This document shows positions 25,451 to 34,917 of a stretch of DNA of 64,000 nt, in pieces. The position numbers and the translations under genes are program-made. The notes under the pieces were generated by a model, which saw nothing but the letters and a program-made list of their open reading frames with translations, was not told where the DNA came from and did not search any database. The stretch covers positions 744,001 to 808,000 of the forward strand of contig NZ_JAFCJE010000005.1 of the NCBI RefSeq assembly GCF_018131185.1. Reading direction: 5' to 3'. Each line of letters begins with the position of its first letter. Position 1 is the stretch's first letter. The stretch comes from Bradyrhizobium diazoefficiens. GTDB lineage: Bacteria; Pseudomonadota; Alphaproteobacteria; Rhizobiales; Xanthobacteraceae.

Positions 25451-25525
25451 TGGTGGGCGCACAAGGGATCGAACCTTGGACCTCTCCCGTGTGAAGGGAA
25501 CGCTCTCCCGCTGAGCTATGCGCCC
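25451..25525 (-). tRNA. tRNA-Val (anticodon CAC), CCA encoded
   Basis: Read on the minus strand the 75-nt gene folds as a full cloverleaf: acceptor GGGCGCA/TGCGCCC with discriminator A and encoded CCA, D stem GCTC/GAGC, anticodon stem TTCCC/GGGAG with loop TTCACAC (anticodon CAC, codon GUG), T stem CAAGG/CCTTG with loop TTCGATC. A strong hairpin (CCACGC...GCGTGG, 25426-25453) overlaps the CCA end on the 3' side. The remainder of 25209-25686 around this gene contains no protein gene I can support. Confidence 0.95.
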
Positions 25526-25686
25526 GGGACCATCATGCAGACGGCCGGACCTGTTCGGCCGGCCGGCGCATCGGAGCCCGCGATTTAGAAGTGCGGGCTT
25601 GAGGTGTCAAGTTTCCAGGCGCCGCGGGGCCGGAAAACCTTGGCCACGTCGCGCAATTGGCGGCGGGGGGCCGGATTTCCGGCCGC

Positions 25687-26985
25687 TTACGCGCCCTGCT
25701 GGCGGGCGCGGGAGGCGTGGGCCTGCAGCGCCCGGATGCGCTCGGCGAGCGTTCCACCGCCCTCGGGCAGGCTCGCGGCAGGTGCGCCCTTGGTGGCGGC
25801 GTCGTTGGCCGGGCGCGGCGCCGGCTTCGGCGGCTGGCCGGCCTCGGCCGCGAGCAGCGCCTCGATCGGCGAGTTCGGGCCTTCGAGCTGCATCGCGAGC
25901 TTTGCCACCTCGGCGGCGATATCGTTGATGCGCTCGCGCAGCAGCGCGTTCTCCATCCGCTCGGTCGCCCAGGAGCTCTCGGCCTGCTGCTGGATCGCGT
26001 TGAGGTCGCGCTGCAGTTTAGCGCGCTCGTCGCGCGCGGTGCGGAGCTGCTCCTCCAGCGCGGTCTTTTCCGCGCGCAGCGCCTCCATGGCCGCCGACGA
26101 TTTGCCGCCGCTGAGGCCGGCCATCTCGACGCGCAGCTCCTTGATGGTGCGCTCGTTGGTCTCATTGGCCTGGCGGAGCTGGTTGTTCTCGTAGTCGCGC
26201 TCGGCGAGCAGCTTGCCCTGCGTGGCGAGGCGGCCCTCGAGATCGGCGACGCGACCGGACAGCATCTCGGCCTCTTTCACCTGTCCGATCAGCTGGCGAT
26301 CGAGCTCTGTGACGCGCTGGCTCAGATTCTCGACCCGGCCGCGGGCTTCGGCGAGTTCGCGCGAGGCGGTCTCGGATTCAGTCTGCTCCAGCGCGAGGCG
26401 CGCTTGCGTGGCGGCAAACTCCTTCTCGGCATCGCCGACGCGGTTCTTCAACTCCTCGATCTGCGCGCGCACCGCAACCAGCTCGACCTGGCGGCTTTCC
26501 GCCATCATCGAGCGGTCGGAGAGCTCATTGTTGATCTTGGCGAGCTCGGCCTGCTTGTCGGCCAGCGCGATCTCGGCTTCGCGCAACGCTTGCGTCTTGG
26601 CGTTGAATTCCTCTTCGGTGGCGCGGAGCTGCTCCTTCACCGCTTTCTCGCGCGCTTCGAGTGCGAAGATCGTGGCGTTCTTCTCGCCGAGCTCGATCTT
26701 CATGCGGTTGATGGCGTCGCTCTTCTTGCCGAGCTCGGCGAGCTGGCTCGTGGTCTTGTTCTTGAGCTGCTCGACGCTCATCTCGAGCCGCCGCGCCGAC
26801 ATGGCGAATTCGGCGCGGAGCTGATCCTTGTCGGCCTGGATCTCCGCCATCGACAGCGGCGTTGCGGCTTCCAGCCGGCGCGTGGTCAGGCGCACGGCGC
26901 GGTTATGCACCAGAGGTACGATCGCGAGCCCGCACAGCATCGAGAGCAGGAAACCGATCGCCAGGTACATGATCGGTTCGACCAT
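25687..26985 (-). CDS. membrane-anchored long coiled-coil protein
   Basis: 432 aa. One membrane segment at the N-terminus (MYLAIGFLLSMLCGLAIVPL) is followed by residues 35-360 of nearly unbroken heptad-like coiled coil rich in Glu, Lys, Ala and Gln. A Pro/Ala-rich tail (PPKPAPRPANDAATKG) leads to a short terminal basic helix (LAERIRALQAHASRARQQG). It resembles an alphaproteobacterial family of unknown function, often named chromosome-segregation-ATPase-like by its coiled coil, but there is no Walker motif, so it is not an SMC protein. A scaffold or spacer at the inner membrane is plausible. Its gene reads toward the tRNA. Confidence 0.75.
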   Translation of the reverse strand: MVEPIMYLAIGFLLSMLCGLAIVPLVHNRAVRLTTRRLEAATPLSMAEIQADKDQLRAEFAMSARRLEMSVEQLKNKTTSQLAELGKKSDAINRMKIELGEKNATIFALEAREKAVKEQLRATEEEFNAKTQALREAEIALADKQAELAKINNELSDRSMMAESRQVELVAVRAQIEELKNRVGDAEKEFAATQARLALEQTESETASRELAEARGRVENLSQRVTELDRQLIGQVKEAEMLSGRVADLEGRLATQGKLLAERDYENNQLRQANETNERTIKELRVEMAGLSGGKSSAAMEALRAEKTALEEQLRTARDERAKLQRDLNAIQQQAESSWATERMENALLRERINDIAAEVAKLAMQLEGPNSPIEALLAAEAGQPPKPAPRPANDAATKGAPAASLPEGGGTLAERIRALQAHASRARQQGA

Positions 26986-27105
26986 GGGCCAGAACTCCCA
27001 AGCTTAAGGAAAAATTCACCAACGACCATGCCATGGCGGCCCGGCAAAAAGCCAGCCCCGGCCTGTCGTTAACCTTGATCCGTAGCCGGATGGGAGAAGA
27101 GAACC

Positions 27106-27711
27106 CTAGAACGGGTTCCAGGTCGCTCGCGGCGTGTATTTGAGATAGCCGATATTGGCGCCCAGCCGTAAGCCCAAGCCCGAGCGGATCGGCACCAGCA
27201 CGATGTTGTTGGCGGTGAGCGCCGTCATGCCGAAGCCGCCGATGATATAGGCCGAGCCGTCGAGGCCGGCGAAGCGCTGGTAGATCGCATTGGTGGCGGG
27301 CAGATTGTAGACCAGCGTCATGGTGCGCGCGCCGTCGCCGCCCCAGTCGAAGCCGAGCGAGGGGCCCTGCCAGTAGACGCGCAGGTCCCCGGCGTTCTTG
27401 GTGTAGAGCGTGCCTTCGCCGTAGCGCAGGCCGGCGACGAAGGCGCCGGACCCTTCCTCACCCAGGATATAGCCGTTGGGCAGGCCCCATTGGCTGATCG
27501 CCTTCTCGATGATCGAGGCGAGCCCGCGCGAGACGTTGCCGAAGAAACGGTGGCCGGCGCCGACGAGCTCGTCCGGCCCGTAGGTGCTGGGTGTCGGGGT
27601 CCGCTGCGGCGGGGGCAAATTGGGCGGCGGCGCCTGCTGGGCGGAGGCCGGCACGATCCAGCCCACCATCGCGACGAGCGCGAGCGCAGCAAGGCGTGAT
27701 GCGAAAGTCAT
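27106..27711 (-). CDS. eipA: EipA family envelope integrity protein (DUF1134)
   Basis: 201 aa with a signal peptide (MTFASRLAALALVAMVGWIVPASAQ) and a Pro-rich linker, then the DUF1134 domain: PDELVGAGHRFFG.VSRGLASIIEKAISQWG, GYILGEEGSGAFVAGLRYGEG, LGFDWGGDGARTMTLVYNL and the C-terminal LGLRLGANIGYLKYT. The Brucella member EipA is a small periplasmic beta-barrel needed for envelope stress resistance; that role is the best inference here. Function at the molecular level is not known. Divergent from the YHS gene, with a gap of about 110 bases. Confidence 0.85.
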   Translation of the reverse strand: MTFASRLAALALVAMVGWIVPASAQQAPPPNLPPPQRTPTPSTYGPDELVGAGHRFFGNVSRGLASIIEKAISQWGLPNGYILGEEGSGAFVAGLRYGEGTLYTKNAGDLRVYWQGPSLGFDWGGDGARTMTLVYNLPATNAIYQRFAGLDGSAYIIGGFGMTALTANNIVLVPIRSGLGLRLGANIGYLKYTPRATWNPF

Positions 27712-27820
27712 AAAAGAACCCCTGGTACCGAAACCGGTCGCTTCCTTAACCTGGCGCCAACAGGCGCGGCCCTAGGTTGCGCCGGATGTCCCCTCGACTC
27801 GGATGTTATCCGCAGCAACT

Positions 27821-28336
27821 ATGACGGCACAACGGCAGGAAGATAGCCCTTTGCGCCCCGGAATTGCCTTGATCGGCCTCGTCCTCTGCCTGCTGTCGGG
27901 CATATGGATCATCGGCTCGGGGTTGCCGGCCGAGGCCGCAACCACCGAGCGCGTCGTCGTCAACCGCTTCAGCGGCGTTGCCATCGAGGGCTTCGATCCC
28001 GTCGCTTATTTCGTGGACGGCAGAGCGGTGCAGGGGACGGCCGAGTTCGAGGCCAACCTCTGGGGCGCGGTCTGGCGCTTCCGCAACGAGGGCAACCGCG
28101 CCTCCTTCCTGGCCCATCCTGAAATCTATGGGCCGCAATTCGGCGGCTACGATCCCGCCGATATCGCCCGCGGCGTCACTATCGCCGGCAATCCCCGTTT
28201 CTTCGCGATCGTGGCCCAGCGGCTGTATTTGTTCAGCCGGGAAACCAATCGCGATGCCTTCGCCGCCGACCCCGAGCGGTTCCTCTATGAGGTGGGCAAG
28301 CGCTGGCCGGCGCTCTGGGAACAGCTCAGTCAGTAG
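27821..28336 (+). CDS. YHS domain protein, exported or membrane-anchored
   Basis: 171 aa from MTAQRQEDSPLRPG; one hydrophobic segment (about 14-37, ALIGLVLCLLSGIWIIGSGL) at the N-terminus acts as an anchor or signal. The YHS fold follows: AIEGFDPVAYFVDGRAVQGT, FRNEGNRASFLAHPEIYGPQFGGYDPADIARG, then the PRFFAIVAQRLYLFS repeat-like strand. Family members in alphaproteobacteria are thought to bind a metal or haem ligand, but the classical Cys ligands of the YHS domain are absent here. Two YHS-like lobes may be present. It converges with the cysQ gene at a gap of 4 bases. Confidence 0.75.
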   Translation: MTAQRQEDSPLRPGIALIGLVLCLLSGIWIIGSGLPAEAATTERVVVNRFSGVAIEGFDPVAYFVDGRAVQGTAEFEANLWGAVWRFRNEGNRASFLAHPEIYGPQFGGYDPADIARGVTIAGNPRFFAIVAQRLYLFSRETNRDAFAADPERFLYEVGKRWPALWEQLSQ

Positions 28337-28340
28337 CGGC

Positions 28341-29168
28341 CTACCGCCTCAGGAGTTCTGCCTGCGGGTCGCCCCAGGCGATGAAGTCCGGGATGATGAA
28401 GCCGGTGCCGCTGCGCTGGCCGAAGCGGAGCTCGCCACCGTTGCCGTCAGTCACCCTGCCGCCGGCCGCCGTCACGATCGCAGCGCCGGCCCCGACGTCC
28501 CATTCACAAGTGGGCCCGAAGCGGGGGTAGATGTCGGCGCTGCCTTCCGCGATCCGGCCGAATTTCACGGCCGAGCCGACCTTCCGTCTCACGGCATTGG
28601 GCCTGTCGTCGATGAACGCCTCGCTCCTGGGATCGCCATGCGAACGGCTCACCGCCGCGATCCAGGGCTCTCCGCGGGCCGGCAGCTTGCGGGTGTGGAT
28701 CGGCTCGGCCGTGCCGATGGTGGCGCCGTCAAACTTCACGCGCTCGGCGCCGCGGCCGACGGTGCCGCGCCACAGCAGGCCGAGCGCGGGCGCGCTGACG
28801 ATGCCCAGCAGCGGCACGCCCGATGTCACGAGGGCGAGGTTGACGGTGAACTCGTCGCGACCGGCGACGAATTCCTTGGTGCCGTCGAGCGGATCGATCA
28901 GGAAGAAGCTGCCCTCGAACGGCGGGGAGGCGAATTGGGTCCGCTCTTCCGACAGCGTCGGGACGTCCCCTGCGAGCTGGGCCAGGCCCTCCGCGATGAC
29001 GCGGTCGGCGGCAAGGTCGGCCTCGGTCACCGGCGAGCCGTCCTGCTTGCCGTCGACCCGCATCGCCGCGCGGTTGACGGCAAGGATCGCCTCGCCCGCC
29101 TTCACCACCAGCGCCGTCAGCGGCTCCATCAGGCCGGATGCGGCCGCGCCGTCGATGATCCGCTTCAC
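28341..29168 (-). CDS. cysQ: 3'(2'),5'-bisphosphate nucleotidase CysQ
   Basis: 275 aa from GTG; GAGG is 7 bases upstream, and a later in-frame ATG (residue 14) is the alternative. Inositol-monophosphatase fold with the full metal site: the Glu in LSEERTQF, DPLDGTKEF, and CEWDVGAGAAI near the C-terminus. CysQ hydrolyses 3'-phosphoadenosine-5'-phosphate (PAP) to AMP, relieving PAP inhibition in sulfate assimilation. The SPVTEADLAADRVI stretch near residue 45 is also typical. It overlaps nothing and diverges from chpT. Confidence 0.9.
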   Translation of the reverse strand: MKRIIDGAAASGLMEPLTALVVKAGEAILAVNRAAMRVDGKQDGSPVTEADLAADRVIAEGLAQLAGDVPTLSEERTQFASPPFEGSFFLIDPLDGTKEFVAGRDEFTVNLALVTSGVPLLGIVSAPALGLLWRGTVGRGAERVKFDGATIGTAEPIHTRKLPARGEPWIAAVSRSHGDPRSEAFIDDRPNAVRRKVGSAVKFGRIAEGSADIYPRFGPTCEWDVGAGAAIVTAAGGRVTDGNGGELRFGQRSGTGFIIPDFIAWGDPQAELLRR

Positions 29169-29369
29169 CTGGATGCCTCAATCATCGGCAATTCGTTCCC
29201 CTCGACTGATTCGTCCCGATCGATTCGACTTGGCTTTTGACCGCCTCGGCGTGATCGCAAGCTAGCTGCCGCGGGCTGGCGAATGTTAGAACCCGCAGCA
29301 TCCGTCAAGCATGCGTGATTCGCGGCGTCCAGTGCCGTGCAATTCCAGGAACCCTCCAGGACCCCTTAT

Positions 29370-30023
29370 ATGTCTGACGCCTCGTCGCCCGCGACCGCTA
29401 CTGCTCCCGATATGCTCGAACTCGCCGCGCTCTTGTGCTCGCGGGTCTGCCACGATCTCATCAGCCCCGTCGGCGCCATCGTCAATGGGCTCGAGGTGCT
29501 CGACGACGATCCCAAGCCCGAAGACCGCGAGTTCGCGCTCGACCTGATTCGCAAGAGCGCCAAGACCGCTTCCGCCCGGCTCCAGTTCTGCCGTCTCGCC
29601 TTCGGCGCGGCCGGCTCCTCCGGCGCGCAGATCGATCTCGGCGACGCCCAGACCATGGCGAAGGGCCACATCGAGGATGGCAAGTGCTCGATCACCTGGA
29701 ATCTGCCGCGGCTGTTGATGCCGAAGAACCGCGTCAAGCTTCTGCTCAACATGCTGGTCGTCGCCCAGCATACGATCCCGCGCGGCGGCATGCTGACGAT
29801 CGATCCGATCGGCGAGGGCGAGACGATGAGCTTTCGCATCACCGCGACCGGCCATAACGCGCGCCTGCCGCAGAACATCTCCGAGCTGTTGAGCGGTGAG
29901 CGCGGGCCTGCCGCGGATGCGCATGCGATCCAGCCTTATTATACGCGGCTGCTGGCAGAGGCTTGCGGGCTCACCGTGAAGCTTGCGCCGGAAGGCGAAG
30001 CCATCACCGTTACCGCTTCGTAA
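29370..30023 (+). CDS. chpT: histidine phosphotransferase ChpT
   Basis: 217 aa from MSDASSPATAT. The dimerisation/histidine phosphotransfer domain has the phosphorylated His in RVCHDLISPVGAIVNGLEVL; the C-terminal half is a degenerate kinase-like Bergerat fold without ATP-binding residues (FRITATGHNARLP). ChpT passes phosphate from the kinase CckA to the receivers CtrA and CpdR in the cell-cycle phosphorelay of alphaproteobacteria. It sits directly upstream of the chemotaxis operon, an arrangement known in relatives. Length is normal for ChpT. Confidence 0.9.
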   Translation: MSDASSPATATAPDMLELAALLCSRVCHDLISPVGAIVNGLEVLDDDPKPEDREFALDLIRKSAKTASARLQFCRLAFGAAGSSGAQIDLGDAQTMAKGHIEDGKCSITWNLPRLLMPKNRVKLLLNMLVVAQHTIPRGGMLTIDPIGEGETMSFRITATGHNARLPQNISELLSGERGPAADAHAIQPYYTRLLAEACGLTVKLAPEGEAITVTAS

Positions 30024-30045
30024 ACAGCGCGTCGCGCCCGGCCTG

Positions 30046-30060
30046 TTAATTGATTCTTTA
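30046..30060 (+). promoter_or_regulatory. possible CtrA box upstream of cheA
   Basis: TTAA, seven bases, then TTTA: one mismatch to the CtrA full site TTAA-N7-TTAA. It lies 160-174 bases before the cheA start, downstream of the chpT stop. CtrA controls motility and chemotaxis operons in many alphaproteobacteria, which makes this site plausible, but a single near-match in AT-rich intergenic DNA can arise by chance. The rest of the region to 30219 shows no other pattern I can support. Confidence 0.25.
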
Positions 30061-30219
30061 CGAGGCGCTTCGGCTTGTCCGGAGCGCCTTATCTCTTTGT
30101 TGGTTCCGTTCTTTTGCACATACTCAACCAATATTAAACGCTTTGCGGTGAAGCTGGCCCCATTCCGAGATGGCGCATCACACCTCGTGCGCGCCCTTCC
30201 TGTATGAAGGCCTGTTTTC

Positions 30220-33048
30220 ATGGATGATCTGTTGCGGGAGTTTCTGACGGAGACCAGCGAGAGCCTGGACACCGTGGACAATCAGCTGGTGAAGTTCGAG
30301 CAGGAGCCGAACAACGCCAAGATCCTGGATAACATCTTCCGCCTGGTCCACACCATCAAGGGCACCTGCGGCTTCCTCGGCCTGCCGCGGCTTGAAGCGC
30401 TGGCACATGCCGGCGAGACGCTGATGGGCAAATTCCGTGACGGCATGCCGGTGACCGGGCAGGCGGTGACGGTGATCCTGTCCTCGATCGACCGCATCAA
30501 GGAGATTCTGGCGGGTCTGGAGGCAACCGAATCCGAGCCCGAGGGGAACGACCGCGACCTGATCGACAAGCTGGAAGCGATGGTCGAGCAGGGCATGGCG
30601 GCGATGTCAGGCTCGGCGCAGCCGATGCCGGCGGCGTCGCCGATCGCGGCAGGAGCCGCTGCTCCCGTCACCGAGGCGCCGCCGCTGGTGCCGGAAGCAC
30701 CTGCTGCCGCCGCGCCTGCACCGGCAAAAGACATGACCACGGGTTCGCTGATCGACCAGACCCTGGAGCGTCCGCTCCGTCCGGGCGAGGTCTCGCTCGA
30801 CGAGCTCGAGCGCGCCTTCCGCGAGACCGCGATCGAGGCGCCCGCGCCCGCTGCCAGGGTCGAGGCCGCTGCCGAAGCGCCGGCACCCGTGGCCAAGGAA
30901 ACTGCCAAGGAAGCTGCAAAGCCCGCCAAGGAGAAGGCCGCGCCGAAGAAGTCGATGGCCGACGAGGGCGCCAGCGAAGGCGCCAGCATCGCCAACCAGT
31001 CGATCCGCGTCAACGTGGACACGCTGGAGCATCTGATGACCATGGTCTCCGAGCTGGTCCTGACCCGGAACCAGCTGCTGGAGATCTCCCGCCGCAACGA
31101 GGACACCGAGTTCAAGGTGCCGCTGCAGCGCCTGTCCAACGTCACCGCCGAGCTGCAGGAAGGCGTCATGAAGACGCGCATGCAGCCGATCGGCAATGCC
31201 TGGCAGAAGCTGCCCCGCATCGTCCGGGACCTGTCGAGCGAACTCGGCAAGCAGATCGAACTGGAGATGCACGGCGCCGACACCGAGCTCGACCGCCAGG
31301 TGCTCGACCTGATCAAGGACCCGCTCACCCACATGGTGCGCAACTCCGCCGATCATGGCCTGGAGACCCCCGCCGAGCGCCTCGCCAGCGGCAAGGGCGA
31401 GCAGGGCACCATCCGCCTGTCCGCCTATCACGAGGGCGGCCACATCATCATCTGCATCGCCGACAACGGCAGAGGCCTCAACACCGAGAAGATCAAGGCC
31501 AAGGCGATCTCCTCGGGTCTCGTCACCGAGGCCGAGCTCGAGAAGATGAGCGAAGCCCAGATCCACAAGTTCATCTTCGCGCCGGGCTTCTCGACCGCGG
31601 CCGCCATCACCTCGGTCTCCGGCCGCGGCGTCGGCATGGACGTGGTGCGCACCAACATCGACCAGATCGGCGGTACCATCGACATCAAGAGCGTGGCCGG
31701 CGAAGGATCTTCGGTCACCATCAAGATCCCGCTGACGCTCGCGATCGTCTCCGCCCTGATCGTGGAAGCCGCCGGCGATCGTTTTGCGATTCCCCAGCTC
31801 TCCGTGGTCGAGCTGGTGCGGGCCCGCGCCAACTCCGAGCACCGCATCGAGCGCATCAAGGACACCGCGGTGCTGCGCCTGCGCAACAAGCTGTTGCCGC
31901 TGATCCACCTGAAGAAGCTGCTCAAGATCGACGACGGCGCGGCCTCCGATCCCGAGAACGGCTTCATCGTGGTCACGCAGGTCGGCAGCCAGACTTTCGG
32001 CATCGTGGTCGATGGTGTCTTCCATACGGAAGAGATCGTCGTGAAGCCGATGTCCACAAAACTGCGTCACATCGACATGTTCTCCGGCAACACCATCCTG
32101 GGCGATGGCGCGGTCATCATGATCATCGACCCCAACGGCATTGCCAAGGCGCTCGGCGCCGCCGGCTCCTCGGCCCACGATATGGGTGACGAGAACGGCG
32201 CGCACCACATCGGAAGCGGCGAGCAGACCACCTCGCTGCTGGTGTTCCGCGCCGGCTCGTCGCAGCCCAAGGCGGTCCCGCTTGGCCTCGTCACGCGCCT
32301 CGAAGAGCTGCCCGCCGACAAGATCGAGTTCAGTAACGGCCGCTACATGGTGCAGTACCGCGAGCAGCTGATGCCGCTCATCGCCATGGAGGGCGTCACC
32401 ATCGCCAGCCAGGGCGCCCAGCCGATCCTGGTGTTCGCCGACGACGGCCGCTCCATGGGCCTCGTCGTCGACGAGATCATCGACATCGTCGAGGAACGGC
32501 TCAACATCGAGGTCGGCGGCTCCTCCTCCGGCATTCTCGGCTCGGCCGTGATCAAGGGCCAGGCCACCGAGGTGATCGATGTCGGCCACTTCCTGCCGAT
32601 GGCCTTCGCCGACTGGTTCACCCGCAAGGAGATGAAGCCGTCGCTGCACTCGCAGTCGGTGCTGCTGGTCGACGATAGCGCGTTCTTCCGCAACATGCTG
32701 GCCCCCGTCCTCAAGGCGGCCGGCTACCGCGTCCGCACCGCGCCGACCGCGCAGGAGGGCCTCGCCGCGCTCCGCGCCCAGAGCTTCGACGTGGTCCTGA
32801 CCGACATCGAGATGCCCGACATGAACGGGTTCGAGTTCGCCGAGACCATCCGCTCCGACAACAATCTGGGCTCGATGCCGATCATCGGCCTCTCCGCGCT
32901 GGTGTCGCCGGCGGCGATCGAGCGCGGCCGCCAGGCCGGCTTTCACGACTATGTCGCCAAGTTCGACCGGCCCGGTCTGATCGCGGCGCTGAAGGAGCAG
33001 ACCGCGGGCGCCGCCGGTGCCTCCGAGCTGAGCCGGGCGGCGGCGTAA
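30220..33048 (+). CDS. cheA: hybrid chemotaxis kinase CheA with two CheW-like domains and a receiver
   Basis: 942 aa. Domain order: Hpt P1 (1-105, phospho-His44 in LVHTIKGTCGFL), Ala/Pro linker (125-250) where the P2 receiver-docking domain would be, P3 dimer helices (255-330), HATPase (330-505; MVRNSADHGLE, ADNGRGL, GRGVGMDVV), CheW-like domain 1 (510-640), CheW-like domain 2 (665-800), receiver (810-935, phospho-Asp862 in LTDIEMPDMNG). A second CheW-like domain plus a C-terminal receiver is typical of the alphaproteobacterial hybrid CheA type, and the receiver may drain phosphate from P1. First gene of a tight operon with cheW, cheY and cheR. Confidence 0.93.
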   Translation: MDDLLREFLTETSESLDTVDNQLVKFEQEPNNAKILDNIFRLVHTIKGTCGFLGLPRLEALAHAGETLMGKFRDGMPVTGQAVTVILSSIDRIKEILAGLEATESEPEGNDRDLIDKLEAMVEQGMAAMSGSAQPMPAASPIAAGAAAPVTEAPPLVPEAPAAAAPAPAKDMTTGSLIDQTLERPLRPGEVSLDELERAFRETAIEAPAPAARVEAAAEAPAPVAKETAKEAAKPAKEKAAPKKSMADEGASEGASIANQSIRVNVDTLEHLMTMVSELVLTRNQLLEISRRNEDTEFKVPLQRLSNVTAELQEGVMKTRMQPIGNAWQKLPRIVRDLSSELGKQIELEMHGADTELDRQVLDLIKDPLTHMVRNSADHGLETPAERLASGKGEQGTIRLSAYHEGGHIIICIADNGRGLNTEKIKAKAISSGLVTEAELEKMSEAQIHKFIFAPGFSTAAAITSVSGRGVGMDVVRTNIDQIGGTIDIKSVAGEGSSVTIKIPLTLAIVSALIVEAAGDRFAIPQLSVVELVRARANSEHRIERIKDTAVLRLRNKLLPLIHLKKLLKIDDGAASDPENGFIVVTQVGSQTFGIVVDGVFHTEEIVVKPMSTKLRHIDMFSGNTILGDGAVIMIIDPNGIAKALGAAGSSAHDMGDENGAHHIGSGEQTTSLLVFRAGSSQPKAVPLGLVTRLEELPADKIEFSNGRYMVQYREQLMPLIAMEGVTIASQGAQPILVFADDGRSMGLVVDEIIDIVEERLNIEVGGSSSGILGSAVIKGQATEVIDVGHFLPMAFADWFTRKEMKPSLHSQSVLLVDDSAFFRNMLAPVLKAAGYRVRTAPTAQEGLAALRAQSFDVVLTDIEMPDMNGFEFAETIRSDNNLGSMPIIGLSALVSPAAIERGRQAGFHDYVAKFDRPGLIAALKEQTAGAAGASELSRAAA

Positions 33049-33075
33049 GAGCAGGACAGGGATCAGGAGACACAC

Positions 33076-33552
33076 ATGACCAGCAAGAAGACCCAGTCCG
33101 CTGAAGGCGCCATGGTCGAATACGTCACCGCGATGATCGGCGGCCAGCTGTTCGGCCTGCCGATCTCCCGCGTCCAGGACGTGTTCATGCCCGAGCGCGT
33201 CACCCGCGTGCCCTTGTCCTCGCGCGAGATCGCAGGCGTGCTCAATCTGCGCGGCCGCATCGTCACCGTGGTCGACATGCGCGCCCGGCTCGGCCTGCCG
33301 CAGCCCGAGGACGGCAAGGTGCCGATGGCGGTCGGCGTCGACCTGCGCGGCGAATCCTACGGCCTGCTCATCGACCAGATCGGCGAGGTGCTGCGCCTGC
33401 CCGAGGCCGGCATGGAAGAGAACCCCGTCAACCTCGATCCCCGCATGGCCAAGCTCGCCGGCGGCGTCCACCGCCTCGACGGACAGCTCATGGTCGTCCT
33501 CGACGTCGATCGCGTCCTCGAGCTTGAAACCAAAGTGCAAATGGCCGCGTGA
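33076..33552 (+). CDS. cheW: chemotaxis coupling protein CheW
   Basis: 158 aa with AGGAGA before the ATG; follows cheA by 27 bases. CheW fold throughout: YVTAMIGGQLFGLPISRVQDVF, the LSSREIAGVLNLRGRIVTVVDMR block characteristic of the family, and the second lobe SYGLLIDQIGEVLRLPE. It bridges chemoreceptors and CheA. The N-terminal extension of about 12 residues is unremarkable. A chemoreceptor gene lies later in the window at 41516. Confidence 0.93.
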   Translation: MTSKKTQSAEGAMVEYVTAMIGGQLFGLPISRVQDVFMPERVTRVPLSSREIAGVLNLRGRIVTVVDMRARLGLPQPEDGKVPMAVGVDLRGESYGLLIDQIGEVLRLPEAGMEENPVNLDPRMAKLAGGVHRLDGQLMVVLDVDRVLELETKVQMAA

Positions 33553-33586
33553 GCCAACGAAAAAACGTCGAAGCCGGAGAACCAAA

Positions 33587-33973
<387 letters not shown>

Positions 33974-34033
33974 GTGTGTCTGGCCGAAGTGCTTTGGCCA
34001 GAGTGTTCCAGTACAGCTTCGAAGAGGCCATCC

Positions 34034-34915
34034 GTGACCCCGACCGAGTATGAGTATCTGCGCAAGTTCCTGAAGGACAATTCCGGGCTCGACCTGTCCG
34101 CAGACAAGCAATATCTGATCGAAAGCCGCCTGCTGCCGCTCGCCCGCAAGGCCGGCCTCTCCGGTATCGCCGAACTGGTGCAGAAGCTGCAAGGCGGCTC
34201 GCGTACGCTGATCACCGACGTGGTCGAAGCCATGACCACCAACGAGACCTTCTTCTTCCGCGACAAGGTCCCGTTCGATCATTTCCGCGACACCATCATG
34301 CCCGAAATCATCAAGGCGCGCGCGGCGCGTCGGAGTGTGCGCATCTGGTGCGCCGCGGGCTCGACCGGGCAGGAGCCCTATTCGCTGGCGATGAGCCTGA
34401 AGGAGATGGGGGCGGCGCTGACCGGCTGGCGCGTCGAGATCATCGCCACCGATCTGTCGCAGGAGGTGCTGGAGAAGGCCAAGGCCGGCATCTACAGCCA
34501 GTTCGAGGTGCAGCGCGGCCTGCCGATCCAGATGCTGATGAAATATTTCAAGCAGACCGGCGAGACCTGGCAGATCAATCCCGAGTTGCGGGCGATGATC
34601 CAGCATCGACAGCTCAACCTGCTGCATGATTTCGCTCAGCTCGGCACCTTCGACGTCATCTTCTGCCGAAACGTGCTGATCTATTTCGACCAGGACACCA
34701 AGATCAACATCTTCAACCGGCTGGCGCGCCAGATCGAGCCCGACGGCTTCCTGGTGCTGGGCGCGGCCGAAACCGTGGTCGGTCTGACCGATACGTTCCG
34801 CCCGATTCCGGAGCGGCGCGGCCTCTACAAACCGAACGATCCGCGTGCGGCGGCCGCCAAGCCGGCTCTCGCCGGCGCAGCAGCACCGCGCATGGCGGTC
34901 ATGGCAGGACGCTAG
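34034..34915 (+). CDS. cheR: chemoreceptor methyltransferase CheR
   Basis: 293 aa from the GTG at 34034 (VTPTEYEYLRKFL); the longer GTG frame starting at 33974 abuts cheY and encodes unlikely residues. The N-terminal helical subdomain is followed by the SAM domain: VRIWCAAGSTGQEPYSLAM, IIATDLSQEVLEKAKAGIYSQFEVQRGL and DVIFCRNVLIYFD. CheR methylates Glu residues of chemoreceptors using S-adenosylmethionine. The methylesterase gene cheB, normally a neighbour, is not beside it or anywhere else in this window. Confidence 0.9.
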   Translation: MTPTEYEYLRKFLKDNSGLDLSADKQYLIESRLLPLARKAGLSGIAELVQKLQGGSRTLITDVVEAMTTNETFFFRDKVPFDHFRDTIMPEIIKARAARRSVRIWCAAGSTGQEPYSLAMSLKEMGAALTGWRVEIIATDLSQEVLEKAKAGIYSQFEVQRGLPIQMLMKYFKQTGETWQINPELRAMIQHRQLNLLHDFAQLGTFDVIFCRNVLIYFDQDTKINIFNRLARQIEPDGFLVLGAAETVVGLTDTFRPIPERRGLYKPNDPRAAAAKPALAGAAAPRMAVMAGR

Positions 34916-34917
34916 AC

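Noticed and set aside
25426..25453. Hairpin at the tRNA 3' end as an intrinsic terminator
   Set aside because: It has no U-run after it on the tRNA strand and overlaps the CCA end, so it is noted only in the tRNA entry.
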